From Bacillota bacterium (GTDB lineage Bacteria; Bacillota; Clostridia; Lachnospirales; Lachnospiraceae), in NCBI GenBank assembly GCA_023436225.1, contig JAEZKA010000025.1:62001-126000 (forward strand): a stretch of 64,000 nucleotides of DNA. The letters run 5' to 3'. Made by a program: the position numbers and the translations under genes. Under the pieces are notes generated by a model that was not told the DNA's origin, did not search any database, and saw only the letters and a list, made by a program, of their open reading frames with translations. This document shows, one piece after another, positions 62,772-64,000 of the stretch. Each line of letters begins with the position of its first letter. Positions within the stretch are counted from its first letter, which is position 1.

Positions 62772-63557
62772 CTAGATCCTACGGAACTTCTGGTAACGCT
62801 TCTCCAACAGCTCATCCACCGGTAGCGCTAAGAGCTCCTGCATATCTGCTTCAATCACCGCTTTCATGTTGCCTGCCGTCCGATCATAGTCGTTGTGTGC
62901 TCCTCCCTGAGGTTCCGTAATAATACCATCGATGATATTAAATTGAAACAGATCCTGTGCGGTTAGCTTCATATCCTTCGCCGCCTGCTCTGCCTTAGAG
63001 GAATCCTTATAAAGAATACTTGCGAAGCCCTCCGGTGATAAAATCGCATAGATAGAGTGTTCCAGCATATATACCTTATCCGCAACACCGAGTGCTAAAG
63101 CGCCACCGCTTCCGCCTTCTGAGATGACTACTGAGATGATTGGTGTTTTTAACATCATCATCTCTGCAAGGTTTACTGCAATTGCTTCTCCCTGTCCTCT
63201 CTCCTCAGCACCCAATCCACAGAAGGCACCTGGTGTATCGATAAAGCAGATAATCGGTCTTCTGAACTTCTCTGCCTGCTTCATCAACCGAAGCGCCTTC
63301 CGGTAGCCTTCCGGATGTGGCATGGAGAAGTTTCGGGCTATATTCTCTTTCGTGTTTCTTCCCTTTTGCTGTGCAATTACGGTAACCGGAGTACTACCCA
63401 GAAAAGCAATACCACCGACAATCGCACGATCCTCTGCGTAATACCGATCACCGTGCAGCTCAAGAAATTGATCAAAGATACGATCTATATAATCCATGCC
63501 AGTTGGTCTGACCGGCATTCTGGCAAGCTTTACTTCTTCCCAAGGTGTAATGCTCAT
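62772..63557 (-). CDS. accA: Acetyl-CoA carboxylase carboxyltransferase subunit alpha
   Basis: The 261-residue subunit transfers carboxyl from biotin to acetyl-CoA to make malonyl-CoA for fatty-acid synthesis. It has YIDRIFDQFLELHGDRYYAEDRAIVGG, FIDTPGAFCGLGAEERGQGEAIA and SEGGSGGALALGVADKVYMLEHSIYAILSPEG. It lacks about 50 N-terminal residues of the E. coli protein, as short clostridial versions do. AAGGAAGG precedes the ATG. It follows accD on the same strand, 49 bases apart. Confidence 0.95.
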   Translation of the reverse strand: MSITPWEEVKLARMPVRPTGMDYIDRIFDQFLELHGDRYYAEDRAIVGGIAFLGSTPVTVIAQQKGRNTKENIARNFSMPHPEGYRKALRLMKQAEKFRRPIICFIDTPGAFCGLGAEERGQGEAIAVNLAEMMMLKTPIISVVISEGGSGGALALGVADKVYMLEHSIYAILSPEGFASILYKDSSKAEQAAKDMKLTAQDLFQFNIIDGIITEPQGGAHNDYDRTAGNMKAVIEADMQELLALPVDELLEKRYQKFRRI

Positions 63558-63606
63558 AGCTTTACCTTCCTTTTTCTAATATCAAGCAATAATAGGACTT
63601 CACGAT

Positions 63607-64000
63607 CTAAGATTCCAAAGAATGAAGCTTAAGAATTGTTCCCAGTGTAGATTTAAGCTGGTCTCTAGTCACAATCTGATCTACAAACCCATGCTCCAAT
63701 AAAAACTCCGCTCTCTGAAAGCCTTCCGGAAGCTTCTGTCCTATGGTCTGCTCAATTACCCTAGGTCCCGCAAATCCGATGAGTGCTCCCGGCTCTGCCA
63801 GAATGATATCTCCTAGCATAGCAAAGCTGGCTGTAACACCACCTGTCGTTGGGTCTGTAAGTACAACAACATATAGTAGCCCGGCTTCATTGTGCTTTGC
63901 CACAGCTGCACTTACCTTAGCCATCTGCATCAGGGAGAATATCCCCTCCTGCATTCTGGCACCGCCGGAAGCAGTAAATACAATAACTGGTAGTCTCTCT
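63607..64000 (-). CDS. accD: Acetyl-CoA carboxylase carboxyltransferase subunit beta (partial, 5' end outside window)
   Basis: The frame enters from the window edge and reads LPVIVFTASGGARMQEGIFSLMQMAK, then TTGGVTASFAMLGDIILAEPGALIGFAGPRVIEQTIGQKLPEGFQ, the carboxyltransferase core of AccD. About 130 C-terminal residues are present; the N-terminal zinc ribbon is outside. Its stop codon lies 49 bases before accA, giving the order accD-accA. Start position cannot be given. Confidence 0.95.
   Translation of the reverse strand, partial: ERLPVIVFTASGGARMQEGIFSLMQMAKVSAAVAKHNEAGLLYVVVLTDPTTGGVTASFAMLGDIILAEPGALIGFAGPRVIEQTIGQKLPEGFQRAEFLLEHGFVDQIVTRDQLKSTLGTILKLHSLES

Overview
The window looks like a chromosomal segment of an anaerobic, AT-rich Firmicute, most likely a member of the Lachnospiraceae related to plant-polysaccharide-degrading clostridia. 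The grounds are strong Shine-Dalgarno sequences, the gcvPA/gcvPB split, a glycine riboswitch, CIRCE, two DegV proteins, paired LplB/YtcP-type sugar permeases and many glycan-acting enzymes. No phage, insertion sequence or CRISPR array was found. The species call is an inference.

Layout. 1-2.8 kb: an isochorismatase-like hydrolase and a NarL-type two-component system. 2.8-4.2 kb: an alpha/beta hydrolase and a MarR regulator that share a perfect palindromic operator; the MarR mRNA is probably leaderless. 4.3-11.7 kb: a complete glycine-cleavage operon on the minus strand (gcvT-gcvH-gcvPA-gcvPB-lplA-lpdA) behind a tandem glycine riboswitch with its own terminator. 11.9-17.2 kb: an orphan SsuBC-like ABC importer without a binding protein, a chemoreceptor with a long cytoplasmic N-terminus, and a DegV protein. 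17.3-21 kb: tRNA-Thr(CGU), a 17-residue Cys/Arg micropeptide, a methyltransferase behind a structured 250-nt leader with two terminators, a 25-residue peptide gene, small hypotheticals, a GNAT acetyltransferase and tRNA-Pro(CGG).

21-46.4 kb is a carbohydrate-use region. It holds heparinase II/III-like lyase, a first lipoprotein/permease/permease importer, LacI regulator, GH35 beta-galactosidase, GH2 enzyme, AraC regulator, a deletion scar of uxaB-uxaA, a second LacI regulator, uronate isomerase (uxaC), a second DegV, a HAD phosphatase, and a second importer whose operon includes a membrane-anchored AraC-type sensor. Shared TGAAA-N4-TTTCA operators suggest that the first LacI regulator coordinates the first importer, GH35 and possibly GH2. 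The loss of uxaA/uxaB beside an intact uxaC suggests that uronate catabolism has been partly lost or moved elsewhere.

46.7-64 kb: an exported endonuclease/exonuclease/phosphatase-fold enzyme, an MgtC-like membrane protein, a metallo-beta-lactamase-fold hydrolase, CIRCE-controlled htpG with unusual charged and His/Cys-rich insertions, a four-gene operon (esterase, HxxxDG acyltransferase, zinc-ribbon membrane protein, TraX-like protein), a ferredoxin-type aldo/keto reductase, an ABC-F ATPase with a degenerate second nucleotide site, a Cys-protease-like protein, two flavodoxin-fold proteins and the accD-accA genes (accD runs off the window).

The least explained items are the methyltransferase leader RNA, the Cys-Arg8-Cys micropeptide, the 25-residue peptide gene, the leaderless marR with its twin operator, and the HtpG insertions.
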